A stretch of 64,000 nt of DNA, taken from the NCBI GenBank assembly GCA_964017125.1, contig OZ024903.1:88199093-88263092 (forward strand). The letters are read 5' to 3'. The notes beneath the pieces are model-generated. The model was given only the letters and a program-made list of their open reading frames with translations, made no database searches and was not told where the DNA came from. A program made the translations under genes and the position numbers. This stretch comes from Flabesymbios commensalis. Taxonomy: Eukaryota > Annelida > Polychaeta > Terebellida > Flabelligeridae. Positions 12,172-22,849 of this stretch are shown piece after piece (the stretch's first letter is position 1; each line of letters begins with the position of its first letter).

Positions 12172-12280
12172 CTAACTTTAGGGTTCTATAATGTCGTTTC
12201 TGTACACTATTGTACTGTACCATAATATGCACGTAGATCTACTGACATAATGTATAATTATGATACATTCATAACATATC

Positions 12281-14033
12281 GTGGTTAACTTCACTCTTAT
12301 ACCCGGTACTATTTATTATATTATATTAGGACATCTCACAGCAAATATGTTTATATCTTCATCAGCTAACTTTGTTGATATGAGTAATGTCATCAGCCAT
12401 ACTATTTATTCAAGCATTGAAAATGGCAGATTTAATTTAAAAGAAGCGGAGACATTTGTGATCGAACTGTACTATCCCTTTATCATCAACTGTTGTAGAA
12501 GTCAATTCACTTCCATGATAAAAAGCAACAGATCCTAAAAAACACCCACAACGGACGACTTACCCGAAACAGTTTATTAGGGTCTGTGCTGTGCCCATAT
12601 TGCTCTCCTTGGTATATCATCTCCAGAAAAATCTGCCCAATCGAATTATGCAACCCATCATTAGCTGATCCAGAGGGAGCGGCGCCCTACCTTCAGTATA
12701 CCCCCAAAAAAACAACTAATAATTTGGGCTTTTATGCTCCAGGAAGCACCATTTTAAGTCTTAGAGTTTGATATTTTACTGGAGGAGCATGACCTCGGAC
12801 CCCTGTAAAGGAAATACGAGGATGACTGCCAGCTATGGTGTGTAATAGAAATTATAGTAAACAAATTGGCTTCAATTGCTTAATCCACCACTGCCCATCC
12901 CAATGAGATGTCACCTAATGCCTACTTCATGCCCAGAGCTATGTCTACTTGTGTACTGCAAGTCAATGTATTAGTTCGCGGTGTAGTTGTGCTAGACGTC
13001 AGATGGGTTGTTCCTAATTGGATAATATGGTTCATTCAAACATGGGAGTTGGATGTCTTACTGAATTGCCAAGATTCTAATATGTTATTTCCTTGTATGT
13101 TATATGTCAAGAGCACAGTATCGTTTTTCATACTTGAAGTGACAAACTATCAGCCACTAGTTTATCATAATTATTTTATTGGTTTGTTAAGCACAATCGG
13201 CTATGAAAATGTATTTGCTTTTAAAAGCTGATGCGACAGTATTTATTTTTAGGATAATTATGTATACTTATCTGGTCTCGCTAACTTTAATTCTATGCAT
13301 CTATTTCACATGTATTTGCATATATATGCATTCTCCCAGGTGTCATGTGTTATATACTATCGAGTTTAATATTATTATTTTGACTGCACAGTATATGGTA
13401 TATCACAACAAAGTAGTATCCTGCATATTTCATATAACTATCACCCTAAAATACCGGTTCTAAAAATAGGCTGATCCTTGATCAATAGCAAAAAATTTAC
13501 TTGCATAGGGGAAGCACTCGTTTTAACCGTTTACTGTTTACAAATTTTTACCGTTCAAAAACTCATGCACACACCTGCAAGCCGACAACCGGGTGCTAGT
13601 TACGCCCAGAGGCCCCACATACTAAAAAAGGGTTTAGGTATGCACGCTCAAGTGGTGACAAAACCCTCCTTGACCTCCTCTGGCCAACTGACTATAAACT
13701 GTGTTTTAGTTATTGACGACAGGTCAGTGTCGAAAATCAAATAGGCGAAATTTGGAACATATTTCTTGGCGAGCTCTCAGCGTTTTGTTTTAATCTTCCC
13801 TGCGATTGTTTGGGGGGGGGGGGGGAGGTTGGCAGCTCAGACTGTGGCTAAATACTCTATTCTTCAACATATAAAAGTGCAAACCTCATCCCAATCTGTG
13901 GGTGTTATGCAACTGGTGTGAGACTGTCGCCAGTGTCGGGAGCCCGTCGCAGTGTGAGGGCAGTCTAATTGCAGCTAAAAATAGCGACAGACCAATCGTA
14001 GATATAGACCAAAGTAGCTTTAGCACCTCCCGC
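12281..14033. other. No supported gene
   Basis: Several plus-strand open frames of 85-107 codons lie here (12281-12538, 12908-13231, 13203-13463, 13478-13744). None shows a domain, a repeat-free conserved motif or good splice context that I can recognise. A run of about 16 G lies near 13811-13826. I list the stretch only so it is not read as unexamined. Confidence 0.4.
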
Positions 14034-14790
14034 AGACTTGTCATGCAGATACTCTCTATAACATGTCATGGTGCAATGCGTGATACTCTCTCTAACATGG
14101 TGTCCTGCTTTCTAATGAGCCATCAACAAGCGCATATGACGAAATTCACAGTTTTCGCATATTTACATATGCTAAAATGTGTTTAATTTGTTAATTAGAT
14201 ATTTTATGAATAGCTGTTGTACCTCCTTACAAACGCATGTACGAATTGAAATCGATTTGGTGTGTTCATAAGGTGAAATAGACGGCTGCTCACGAAATAT
14301 CGGCATGAAAATTGACACTTTTGTTGATTTCATTTCAACATGAATAAACCTACCGCTTCAAAAAATCGTCTGAAAATACCTTATTGTCCAATACATCAAA
14401 TCGATATTCCACCTGCTCAAATATTATCCTCCATTTCCACGATATCCAGCAAAGTATTATCAGAATGGGTCCTGCTTTATAACAATTCCATTTGAGATAT
14501 GTCCCGCTTTCTAAGAGCAAGTGTCCTGCTTTCTAAGGAGCAAAGTGGTACAGTTCATATGGCAAATAAGTATACATTGGCTAGTGTTCTTACTATCTAT
14601 ATTATTCATTCAACGCGGACAGGAGAGGCTGACACCATTAGGATAGTTTACAGCATGGTGGCGCCAGAGTATATGATCACGAGCTACTAAGAAAGCCAAA
14701 GTTAAATTACGCATCCACGAGTCTTGGTAGAAAAAGCAAGGTTCTGTATCATGGGATGGCTTCTATTCTGCCGTACAAAGCTAAAATAAT

Positions 14791-15333
14791 TAGTCGTTCT
14801 AACGACATAACGACTTATAAGTCGTTAGATCGACTTGGTATAAGTCGTTATAACGACTTATATGTCGTTAAATAGACTTAAACTTGGTCATTATAACGAC
14901 TTATAATTTGTTAAATCGACTTTGTATAAGTCGTTATAACGACTTATAACTCGTTAAATCGAGCTAGTATATATCTTTATAACGACTTATTGGTCGTTAA
15001 ATTGACTTAAGCTAAGTCCTTATAACGACTTATAAGTCGTTAAATCGACTTAGTAAGCTATAAGTCGCTATACCGACTTATAAGTCATTAAATTGTCTTA
15101 CTATAAGTCGTTATAACGACTTATTAGTCGTTATAACGACTTAGCACAAGTCGATTTAACGACTTGGAAGTCGATATAACGACTTATACTAAGTCGACTT
15201 AACGACTTATACTAAGTCGATTTAACGACTTATAAATCGTTCTAATGACTTATACTGATTCGATTCAACGACTTATAAGTGGTTATAACGACTTAGTTAA
15301 AGTCGATTTAACGACTTAATAGTCATTATAACG
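14791..15333. repeat. Dense array of AAGTCG/CGACTT palindromes
   Basis: About 540 bp consist almost wholly of alternating AAGTCG and CGACTT hexamers (about thirty exact copies in either orientation by hand count). They are joined by TTATAA, ATTTAA or TATACTAA, giving nested palindromes such as AAGTCGTTATAACGACTT and AAGTCGATTTAACGACTT. There are no open frames of note. Such DNA could form many short hairpins or offer repeated palindromic binding sites; neither is shown by the sequence alone. Confidence 0.9.
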
Positions 15334-15680
15334 GGATAAAAAATATTTTTGTCATTTCGTTTCAACGCTTCCGTATATATGCCTGCGGCGTTTGCAAGTC
15401 AAAGTGGGGACAAATTCAATGTTGTGCCAGCTTTCGAGATTGTAGCCCAGTATTGAGGCAGTGTTGGCTGAATTTCTCGTGTCAGCGGATGTGGATGTGT
15501 TGGCTTCGGCTACACGTGTTTCTGACGCTGGAGTCATAATCAATAAATATCACACACTCCAACCCCCAGCAAAGTATACACAGGGGGCCTCAGGTGGGCT
15601 CACCTGCAGTAGGCCCTATAGGCCTATTTTGTGAATCTCATTATTCTTTACCTCCGATGTTTCAATGAGCTCGCTAAGAC

Positions 15681-15764
15681 AATGAAGTATGGGGAGGGGA
15701 TCTTACATAACATTATATTCACCGAATAATCATTCTGGTGACGTCACTGTGTTCCACAGAATAT
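15681..15764 (-). repeat. CRE/TATA-bearing dispersed repeat, copy 1
   Basis: Reverse-complement copy of the ~90-bp repeat seen at 28711, 31201 and 42338. It contains TGGTGACGTCACTGTG and TCCACAGAAT, and ends in AATGAAGTATGGGGAGGGG. The TGACGTCA palindrome is intact. This copy sits inside the 14034-16833 element. Confidence 0.65.
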
Positions 15765-16833
15765 GCCTAAAATTACATTTCCACAGGGCCACCATTCAAT
15801 CTCCGAGGGGGGGGGGTGGTATTTTTAAAATAAAACCCCGAACAGGCTATTTATGAAATAAATAATATATTTTAAGAAGTAGATTAGGCCTGATCAAATT
15901 TGCCATTTTCAGCGTGCCACCGAGCCACGACCAGTTGAAATTATGCGCGGATAAAGAATCCAGCCCCCCCCCCCCCCTGTAGGTAGGCATATGCTTGGGG
16001 CCTTTGTAGTCTATGCCCGGAGTCTATAAGCCTACACACATATTGTTTTAACATAAGCATAATGCCTAGTTAGGTCTACAGTTAGGACGTGACTGATATT
16101 GAAAGATTACAAGGATACACAAAAAAACCGTGAAAGTTCCAGTCGGTTTAGGTTACACCCCAGTGATGCTTAGTTTAATTTGTATGTATTTTACACAATA
16201 CTGTTTGCCGCCCCGTGTGCGCATCAGTTGTTGCAGCATTATTATATATGTAATGGTGATTTACAACTTTTTTCAAATTGCCAATACGTAACTGCAACAG
16301 TTATATCGTGATATTGTTGTATATAGCAGATCGCATAGAAAGCAGGACATACTTGCTCAATGTAATGTTAGAAAGCAGGACAATGATGGTTAAAAACAGG
16401 ACCCTTTCTGATAATACTTTGCTGGATATCGTAGATTTGGAGGATAATATTTGAGAAGGTGGGATATCGATTTGATGTATTGGATAACATGTATTCTCAG
16501 ACGATTTTTTGACGCGGCAGGTTTATCCATGTTGAAATAAAATCAATAAAGGTGTCAATTTTCATGCCGATATTGCGTGAGCAGCCGTATATTTCACCTT
16601 ATGAACACACCAAATCGATTTCAATTCGTACATGCGTTTACAAGGTGGTACAAGCTATTCATATGATATCTAATAAATGTTTTAAACATTTTTAGCCTAT
16701 GTAAATATGCGAAAACTGTGAATTTCTGTTCGTCATATGCGCTTGTTGATGGCTCATTAGAAAGCAGGATACCATGTTAGAGAGAGTATCACGCATGACA
16801 CCATGTTTGAGAGAGTATCTGCATGACAGGTCT

Positions 16834-17099
16834 ACAGAGGGTGTTTAGGGGGCATGGGACGAAACTGTTTAATCTTTTAAACTAATCGCACAGCTTAGTG
16901 TGAGCATAGCATGAGAGATAACATGTAGGCCTACAGCCGTTTCAAACCACAAAACAAATATTCTGGACTGAAGTGAGCTAGACCCTAATACTTAAATAAC
17001 AAAGCTAGCGCTTGTTTTGAATCACAATTAAGATGAATCATTTCAAAAAATGTAGCTACATTGCTACAATGCAATGACTTTTTTTATTATGTGTTACAG
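16834..17099. other. Possible intron upstream of the lectin-like exon
   Basis: AT-rich sequence ending in a pyrimidine-rich tract and TTACAG just before base 17100, which fits a splice acceptor. Nothing else recognised. Confidence 0.35.
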
Positions 17100-17504
17100 G
17101 GCTATTTTTCACACTGGCTTGACGGATCTCCATTACAAATTATCGACTGGATCACTTCGAATGACACACAAAAGTGGCCGACGCGTGTTTCCCTGCTCAT
17201 GAATCCAGACAATAAGTATCATTTACTAAACGAGACACATCATTTAATGTCCATAGTCAGCTTGCTAGATATATATATTCAACGAGAGGATGCTCTCAGT
17301 AACAACTGTACAGGAGTTTTAACTTTAAATGGGTGTCGACCTAGAGGCTGGGTCGCAATCACTTGTCGCCAAAAATATTATGTAAATTTATTATGTGTAA
17401 CTGCACCAAAATACAAGGATAATACAAAGACAATGCATACAAATGGAACGAAACTATCTATACATCAATCATTTTGTAGAAAACCATGGTTGCTCATAGG
17501 TGGG
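17100..17504 (+). CDS. Partial exon, possible C-type lectin-like extracellular domain
   Basis: After a TTTTTTTATTATGTGTTACAG acceptor an open frame runs through 135 codons to the assembly gap. It reads GYFSHWLDGSPLQIIDW near the start and NNCTGVLTLN, GWVAITC and YVNLLCV near the end. The W-x-DG...W pattern followed by a C...W...C...C spacing resembles the second half of a C-type lectin-like domain, here with a long insert between. Several N-x-S/T sites would fit a secreted or cell-surface protein. A possible donor (ATAG|GTGGG) lies at 17499/17500, right at the gap. No further exons were found on either side. The domain assignment is an inference from cysteine and tryptophan spacing; the exon itself could be real with another fold, or a relic. 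Confidence 0.4.
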
Positions 17505-17704
17505 NNNNNNNNNNNNNNNNNNNNNNNNNNNNNNNNNNNNNNNNNNNNNNNNNNNNNNNNNNNNNNNNNNNNNNNNNNNNNNNNNNNNNNNNNNNNNNNN
17601 NNNNNNNNNNNNNNNNNNNNNNNNNNNNNNNNNNNNNNNNNNNNNNNNNNNNNNNNNNNNNNNNNNNNNNNNNNNNNNNNNNNNNNNNNNNNNNNNNNNN
17701 NNNN
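17505..17704. other. Assembly gap (200 N)
   Basis: Exactly 200 N, a conventional length for a gap of unknown size. Open frames that run through it are artefacts. Confidence 0.99.
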
Positions 17705-18289
17705 CGATATCATATAATACAATATGCTTCTAACCATGCAACCGCTTCTGAATTATTTATGTTTATCCAATAGATTAAGCTAAGGTGATGTAACGTTAGC
17801 GTTAGAAGCAAAGATTCTAGACAACAGCAGACGAGAATCAGGCATTAGCCTTCAAAGGTCAGCCAAATAGGTGAATATAGACAGGACGGGTTTTGAGGAA
17901 ATCAGAAACCTAGAGGCATTTGTGCGGAAAAGTTGTCATACCACTTTTTAACATAATTAAGGGGCACTGAATCCGATTTTGGTGTATGACAAGCCAACAG
18001 AGCTTTGAAAAACCATCAAATTGAGGAAAAACAAAATGGCCGCCAAAATAATATGTTTTTTTACTATTTCTCCAAACACTACAACTTCAAGCATTCTTCG
18101 AAATGTGTTCTAAAACACATACAAAGACTTGGTAATAACAAAAAAACGTTTTCCTGTGTATTTACTTTGGCCAGGTAAGATTATTACATTCATGCGTCAA
18201 ATTCTAAACTGAAAATTCAATGTTAAGTTTTAAGAATGAAATAATGAAAAATCGGTTAATTCTTGTACAGTTTTTTTTTTCTTCATTCA

Positions 18290-18480
18290 ATCAATCAATA
18301 AAACTCCTATAGCGCTTATATCCTCAGCGGAGCGAGCTCAGAGGCGCACAAATCCTTAGCGTGATCATGTGTCATAATCGAGGTCAAAGCAGGTTCGTCA
18401 ACAGGGAGTCGGGCTGTTGAGGGACTAGGGTGGAAAAGCCAGGTCAAATAGGTGGGATTTAGTAATTTCCGGAATGTTCA
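18290..18480. repeat. SINE-like or short dispersed repeat
   Basis: It begins with CAATCAATCAATAAAACTCC and continues into CTATAGCGCTTATATCCTC and GAGCGAGCTCAGAGGCGC. The CAATCAATCAATAAA...AGCGCTTATAT layout resembles the 3' end of short repeats common in marine invertebrates. There is no second copy in this window, so the call rests on recall of the type. Confidence 0.35.
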
Positions 18481-18679
18481 TTGAAATGTTTTACTTGTTA
18501 CATTCACTTGTGTTGACAAACTACACACCTGCATGCAGACATCCAGCTATATATTTCAATATGATTCATATGTCTGCATGTTTCAACACTACGTTATCCT
18601 ACGAAATTATTTCAATTACCAGTAGCTAGTGCCACTAGCAGCAAATAAAACACACTACATTGTTTGGAGCATATTGATT

Positions 18680-19060
18680 TGTGATCATTCAGCTGATAAC
18701 ATATTAAATATTAGTAATTATGTTGCCATTCTATAATACCAAGAATAATACTGATATAAGCAGTCACTTTGCTAAATAAATGAATAATACTGAGAAGTAA
18801 TAGTAATACCACTTGTAAACTTAATAGAAACAAAAAACATAGCCAAATTAACAATACTGAAGTAGCAGTAGTACCATTAACAGAAACAATAAGTCATACC
18901 ATAAGTAAAATTATATCACAACTAACGCATATTATTACAGCAGAGTAATACTGACAGAACCAATAACATGGACATAGGAAATCTATAATACTGAAGTAAT
19001 AACAATGGTGTACGTATCATAATCCTGATAGAAAAAAATATGGCCACAGGAAATCAACAC
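18680..19060. repeat. Degenerate short-unit repeat (AATACTGA-rich)
   Basis: Variants of AATAATACTGA, AGTAATAGTAATACC and AACAGAAACAATA recur irregularly. It looks like an old expanded low-complexity tract with no coding content. Confidence 0.4.
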
Positions 19061-19094
19061 ATTTGGTTATTAACTGTACCATTTGTGATAACCT

Positions 19095-19190
19095 TATCGG
19101 GCGAGCGTAGGAAAACGCTCTCAATAACCCACCATGCCCTATCACCCCCACCCTCACATCATCTGTACATCATTCATCTCATCAATTGAC
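19095..19190. repeat. Dispersed repeat sharing CATCTGTACATCATTCATCTCATC-type end
   Basis: The string from AACCCACCA through CCCTCACATCAT and CTGTACATCATTCATCTC also occurs, in related form, at about 54030-54075 and, on the other strand, at about 50685-50760. That suggests an old three-copy interspersed repeat. Confidence 0.45.
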
Positions 19191-19472
19191 TACAACGTTT
19201 TTATCGTATTACAATGTCACTTAAAAGACCTTTTGTGCCGAAAAGTGACGTAAAGCAAAGATTTACTACATATTTGTGAAAAATATTGATAGAAACAAAG
19301 CGTTACCTGTGAAACAACACAACTAAACTGTATACACAAAGCTATACTAATCAGTCAACCAATGATCCATAAAAATGATGGCTATTTCCGATGAATACAG
19401 TATGGTGCGAGAAGTCAATACTTGCCAATATTCATAAATGTCTAATTATTGCGACATAAATGATCGCCAGTT

Positions 19473-21234
19473 TTACACTTGCATTGCATTGTACATGGTA
19501 AATGGTAAGCGTGATTTCCTGCACTTACAGCGTGCGTTCACACACGCGGTGGTGCACCCACATGAAATGAGTTCAAGACAGGCTTCGGGAACTGGAGGCA
19601 GATACATCAATATTGGCAGTATCTTCTCATCTTCCTCTTTCCAGCCCATATCCTGGGGAGGTGGTATGTCAGGATAATTCACACTGTCTCCACACTGCTG
19701 CCTGATAGTGTGACCGCATTACATGCATCACTCGTGGGGGCAAGGACTCTGGAGAACGGGATTTCATAAACAATTGGGAGCGGGCCTTATCCACATATTG
19801 TGTGTTGTACAGTCTACATACAAACTTATCTGTCTCCGCAATGGTCTCTTTGGCTAGATTACCTTTTCCCAGGTCTTGCAGAAGCTCATGGTCCTGTTCA
19901 AAGACCTTCCATGCTGTTTTTTTGCTGTGGCCTGATAGAAAGGACGTGACATCACTGCCTGTCAGGGAATGAAATGCTGGGAGGGTTTCCAAAACTGTTG
20001 GCCCATACGGCATCTGCTCAACAATGCTATGAATTGGAATATACTTCCTCTTTTCTGACGTGCCTGCTTTAAGCCACAGCCTTCTGTATGCCATCTTATG
20101 GAAATGAGCTCTGAGGAGCATAAGGATATCGGTATCGCGTGCCTGAACTACGGCACTGTCAGCTTTATCTTGGACACAGTGAAGGATGATGCGTGTATTT
20201 TCCTCCTCCTGGACGGCTTCAAATGGCGTTGTGTCAATACTGATATTCGTTGACTTTGCTTCTTGTTCTTCAACAAATCAACCGGCTACTATTATTGTTT
20301 TTACTTGCTCCTGCCCTACCAGTTGTTCAGAGAGGAATCGTGCCAAATCTTTGTTTTCTGCTGAAGCTAGAAAGTTATTCCAGTCAGATGGTAATGGCAC
20401 ATCACCGTTTTCAATCACTCTCCTGATTGATCTATTGCCTCTAATACGTCTCATCTGTGTTCCAGATTTGATGGATACTTTATAGTACCTGTCAAATATC
20501 ACATTAATTTGATTGAACGACGCACCCATGTTCAGGACGGTAGATCTGAATACACCAAACAGGTCTCCAAATGTACCGGTTTCTTTTGGTTTTCCAATTG
20601 CACACACCAAAGCTTGTCCATCAATAATAATTGATGGATTATCACCAAGTTCATTCGGGTTTAATGCGTGTGGACAGGGAACATCTGCTGTCAGAACGTC
20701 ACATAGGATGGATTTGGTTCCTGTACGAAGATCTCCATTCATTTGTGTTAGTGCTAATGGAACTGGTAAGAGTTCATGACAGAGAATTGTATCGATGTTG
20801 ACACTTCTGCCACTTTCATATGCAATAATGAGTCGCTGGAGAACACACCTGTCTGCTTTTAATGCTTACACTTTGCTAGAACTTGATGCTGTCCGTTCTG
20901 CATCATACACAGAGGCAAATGCTAATATTTTGTTTTTGTGCAAAGGGTCACGGAATTTAGTATTACTCTCCGCACATAAAATAAGCCTTTCATTAACAAG
21001 CGTTTTTGTTTGTTTCTGGCCTTTTATTTTAGCTTCCAGAAGATCATTCTCTATCGCTTCTGTCACTAAGTCCTTTGTTGCAATATTTTGTAGTCTGATA
21101 GATATGTTATTAGCAAACATGTTGAATAAGAAAAGAGTCGACATCAAGTTATCTTCATCCAGCGAGTCTTTTTTCTGTTTTCCTTTTGTGGATTCATTAT
21201 GGACTGGTGCTTCATCATGATCAAGGTTGTACAC
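19473..21234 (-). pseudogene. FEN1/PIN-like nuclease with C-terminal CXC region, broken copy
   Basis: One minus-strand frame runs from 21234 to 19669 with two in-frame stops (TAA 20868-20866, TGA 20280-20278). A frameshift near 19680 is needed to reach the last part (19682-19473). Motifs in order: IIIDGQALVCAIG; INVIFDRYYKVSIKSGT followed by a basic RRIRGNRSIRRV; EAVQEEENTRIILHC; ARDTDILMLL; LTGSDVTSFLSGHSKKTAW; and a C-terminal CGC...CKCRKS stretch. The spacing of acidic residues matches the FEN1/XPG 5'-nuclease layout (VDAS, FDGK, E-x-E, D-x-D, then GSDYCESIRGIGPKRA), where the acids bind two metals and the last motif starts the helix-hairpin-helix. Known: this architecture is common among unnamed predicted invertebrate proteins. 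Inferred: nuclease fold and a repeat-gene nature. A 5' exon border may lie at TTAG|TG near 21241. Alternative: a host gene remnant unrelated to transposition. Confidence 0.75.
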
Positions 21235-21736
21235 TAAGCTCTGGTATCACAGGATATATGTGATCTCAGATTATATGACAAGGCCCACCTGCTGAGGGCT
21301 GTGCAGGTTTTGGTGGTCCCAATTATTACACCTGTTTTTTTTGCTAGTGGCATTCAACCATTCCTGGCTTTGATCTGGGTCAACCTGGTTGAACTGATGG
21401 CTTGACCTTTTCACAAAAAAGTTTCCACTTTTTTTATTTTTTTATTTCGGTCACAAAGATTGATTGATGAAAAAAGGAGTGGTGCCAGCAATGGGGCACA
21501 AGATAATTTTTTACATGGAATAACGTTCATTTAAAAGTTAACCATATTTTTTTAATACAACGTTTTTTTAATACAACATATTCAGCGAACACATCTGAGA
21601 ACTTGCTATATTTTGTTTCATTTTTGTATTTGCCTATTTTTTTAAGTTGTGGATTTCAACAGGTCATTATGGCGCCGTAGGTCATGCTAGCACTAGTATA
21701 TACCCGCTCAGTTGACATAGTGTACGAGTGTCACAA

Positions 21737-21829
21737 ATCAACCGGCTACTATTATTGTTTTTACTTGCTCCTGCCCTACCAGTTGTTCAGAGAGGAAGCG
21801 TGCCAAATCTTCTTTGTTTTCTAGTGTGC
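21737..21829 (-). repeat. Near-identical ~93-bp duplicate of part of the FEN-like gene
   Basis: Bases from CACAAATCAACCGGCTACTA through TTTGTTTTCT repeat 20273-20364 almost exactly. Differences are one substitution in GAGGAA(T/G)CG and a small TCT insertion. The copied piece covers the end of the ARFLSEQLVGQEQVK segment, including the TGA stop. Confidence 0.85.
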
Positions 21830-22849
21830 CAACTTTTTGAGATTTCTGGGTAGGTATAAAGCAATAAGGCAGTAACTGCTTACTTGGAAATGAAGCAGTT
21901 TCTGCATTTGGCTTTTACGGCAGTATTAATGTCTTCAGTTCATATTTCAGAACGGACGAAATTTGAAAAGGGGGAACTCAGATAGATTCGAAGCACTACC
22001 TGGGAACATTTTTGAAATTTTCGGTGGCAAATAACGTTGTTTAGGCCTTACTATATTTTTGAAAGGGGGGTCAGGACCCCGTGACTCCCCTCCTGGATCC
22101 GCTCCTGGACCATCCATCTCAATAGAGACGACACAAGACAATAGATTTTATTAGTTTAAATAATTTAATTCATTTACAAAATACATTTCGCTGACATGAT
22201 GTTTTGATGATTAACTGCAACACGACAAAAGGGGAGAAAATTATGGATAGGCTTATGGATATGGATAGTCTTATATTCTCTAATATTAGTATTGCTCGAC
22301 TGTTTAGCTTGAGTGATAATAGGGGAATATAGGACCAGTTTTTGTTCATACGTCAATTACACATATTCTACAGATATATAAGAGTTGATCATTACAATAG
22401 TTAATTAGAAGCATTGGGTTTTTTCTACATTTTTGCGTTTTACCATGGCTAGACCATTCAAGTGGTTTCAAGCATGAACTTTATTTGATTAAAGCCTTAC
22501 AAATGGCTTCACATAACAATACAACAAAATCAATCCTTTACCAAAATATCCTCTAAGAATTTAACATAAACTGGAAATAATTGTTAGTATTAAAAACACA
22601 GTTTTGGGCCATTACAACATTCATAATGTGTTTGCTTTGTAGATGTTTGAATAATTTTACCATTTTGGCGGCCATTTTGTTTATTGCAATTTAGGAGCAC
22701 TTAGATTACCCGTACAGCTTGTCATACACCAGATTTGAATTCAGCACACTCGAATTGTGTAAAAAAAGGATTTCTGCACTTTTCCGACAAAATTCCTCTA
22801 GAATTTTAAGAAAGCACAATTATGAGATTTCCTACCTGTCTAATATCGC

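Larger units (their letters stand above)
14034..16833. mobile_element. 2.8-kb element with ~500-bp terminal inverted repeats
   Basis: The left arm (14034-14545) is the reverse complement of the right arm (about 16330-16833) with mismatches and small gaps. Shared landmarks in order are TGTCATGCAGATACTCTCT, GATACTCTCTCTAACATGG, TTTCTAATGAGCCATCAACA, AATTGAAATCGATTTGGTGT, GATATCCAGCAAAGTATTAT and TCCTGCTTTCTA. The ~1.8-kb middle holds the AAGTCG palindrome array and a CRE-bearing dispersed repeat but no recognisable transposase. I see no convincing target duplication outside the ends. Seen: the inverted arms. Inferred: a non-autonomous or foldback-type DNA element. Confidence 0.75.
17877..22844. 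repeat. Pair of diverged inverted repeats enclosing the FEN-like gene
   Basis: The segment about 17877-18120 and the reverse complement of about 22580-22844 share, in order, AGACAGG, a CTAGAGG(A/C)ATTTTGT-like block with GGAAAAG, a GGTGTATGACAAGC block and AAACAAAATGGCCGCCAAAAT. Divergence is substantial, with gaps. The enclosed ~4.5 kb holds the nuclease pseudogene, a SINE-like repeat and AT-rich filler. It could be one old DNA element with eroded termini, or two independent copies of a dispersed repeat that happen to flank the gene. No target duplication is evident. Confidence 0.45.

Noticed and set aside
13811-13826. Homopolymer G/C runs here and near 15967, 23452, 30390, 34260, 34475, 41797 and 53718 as possible G-quadruplexes
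   Set aside because: Single homopolymer runs are frequent by slippage and assembly error; no repeated G-tract pattern with loops.
14791-15333. CRISPR-like array
   Set aside because: No constant repeat with unique spacers: the hexamers are palindromic, spacing is 4-15 bp, and the context is an animal genome with no cas genes.
17061-17773. Open frames crossing the N run
   Set aside because: The N bases create artificial continuity; only 17100-17504 is considered.
20186-21220. Plus-strand frames of 88-141 codons
   Set aside because: Antisense shadows of the FEN-like gene, whose minus-strand frame carries the conserved motifs.
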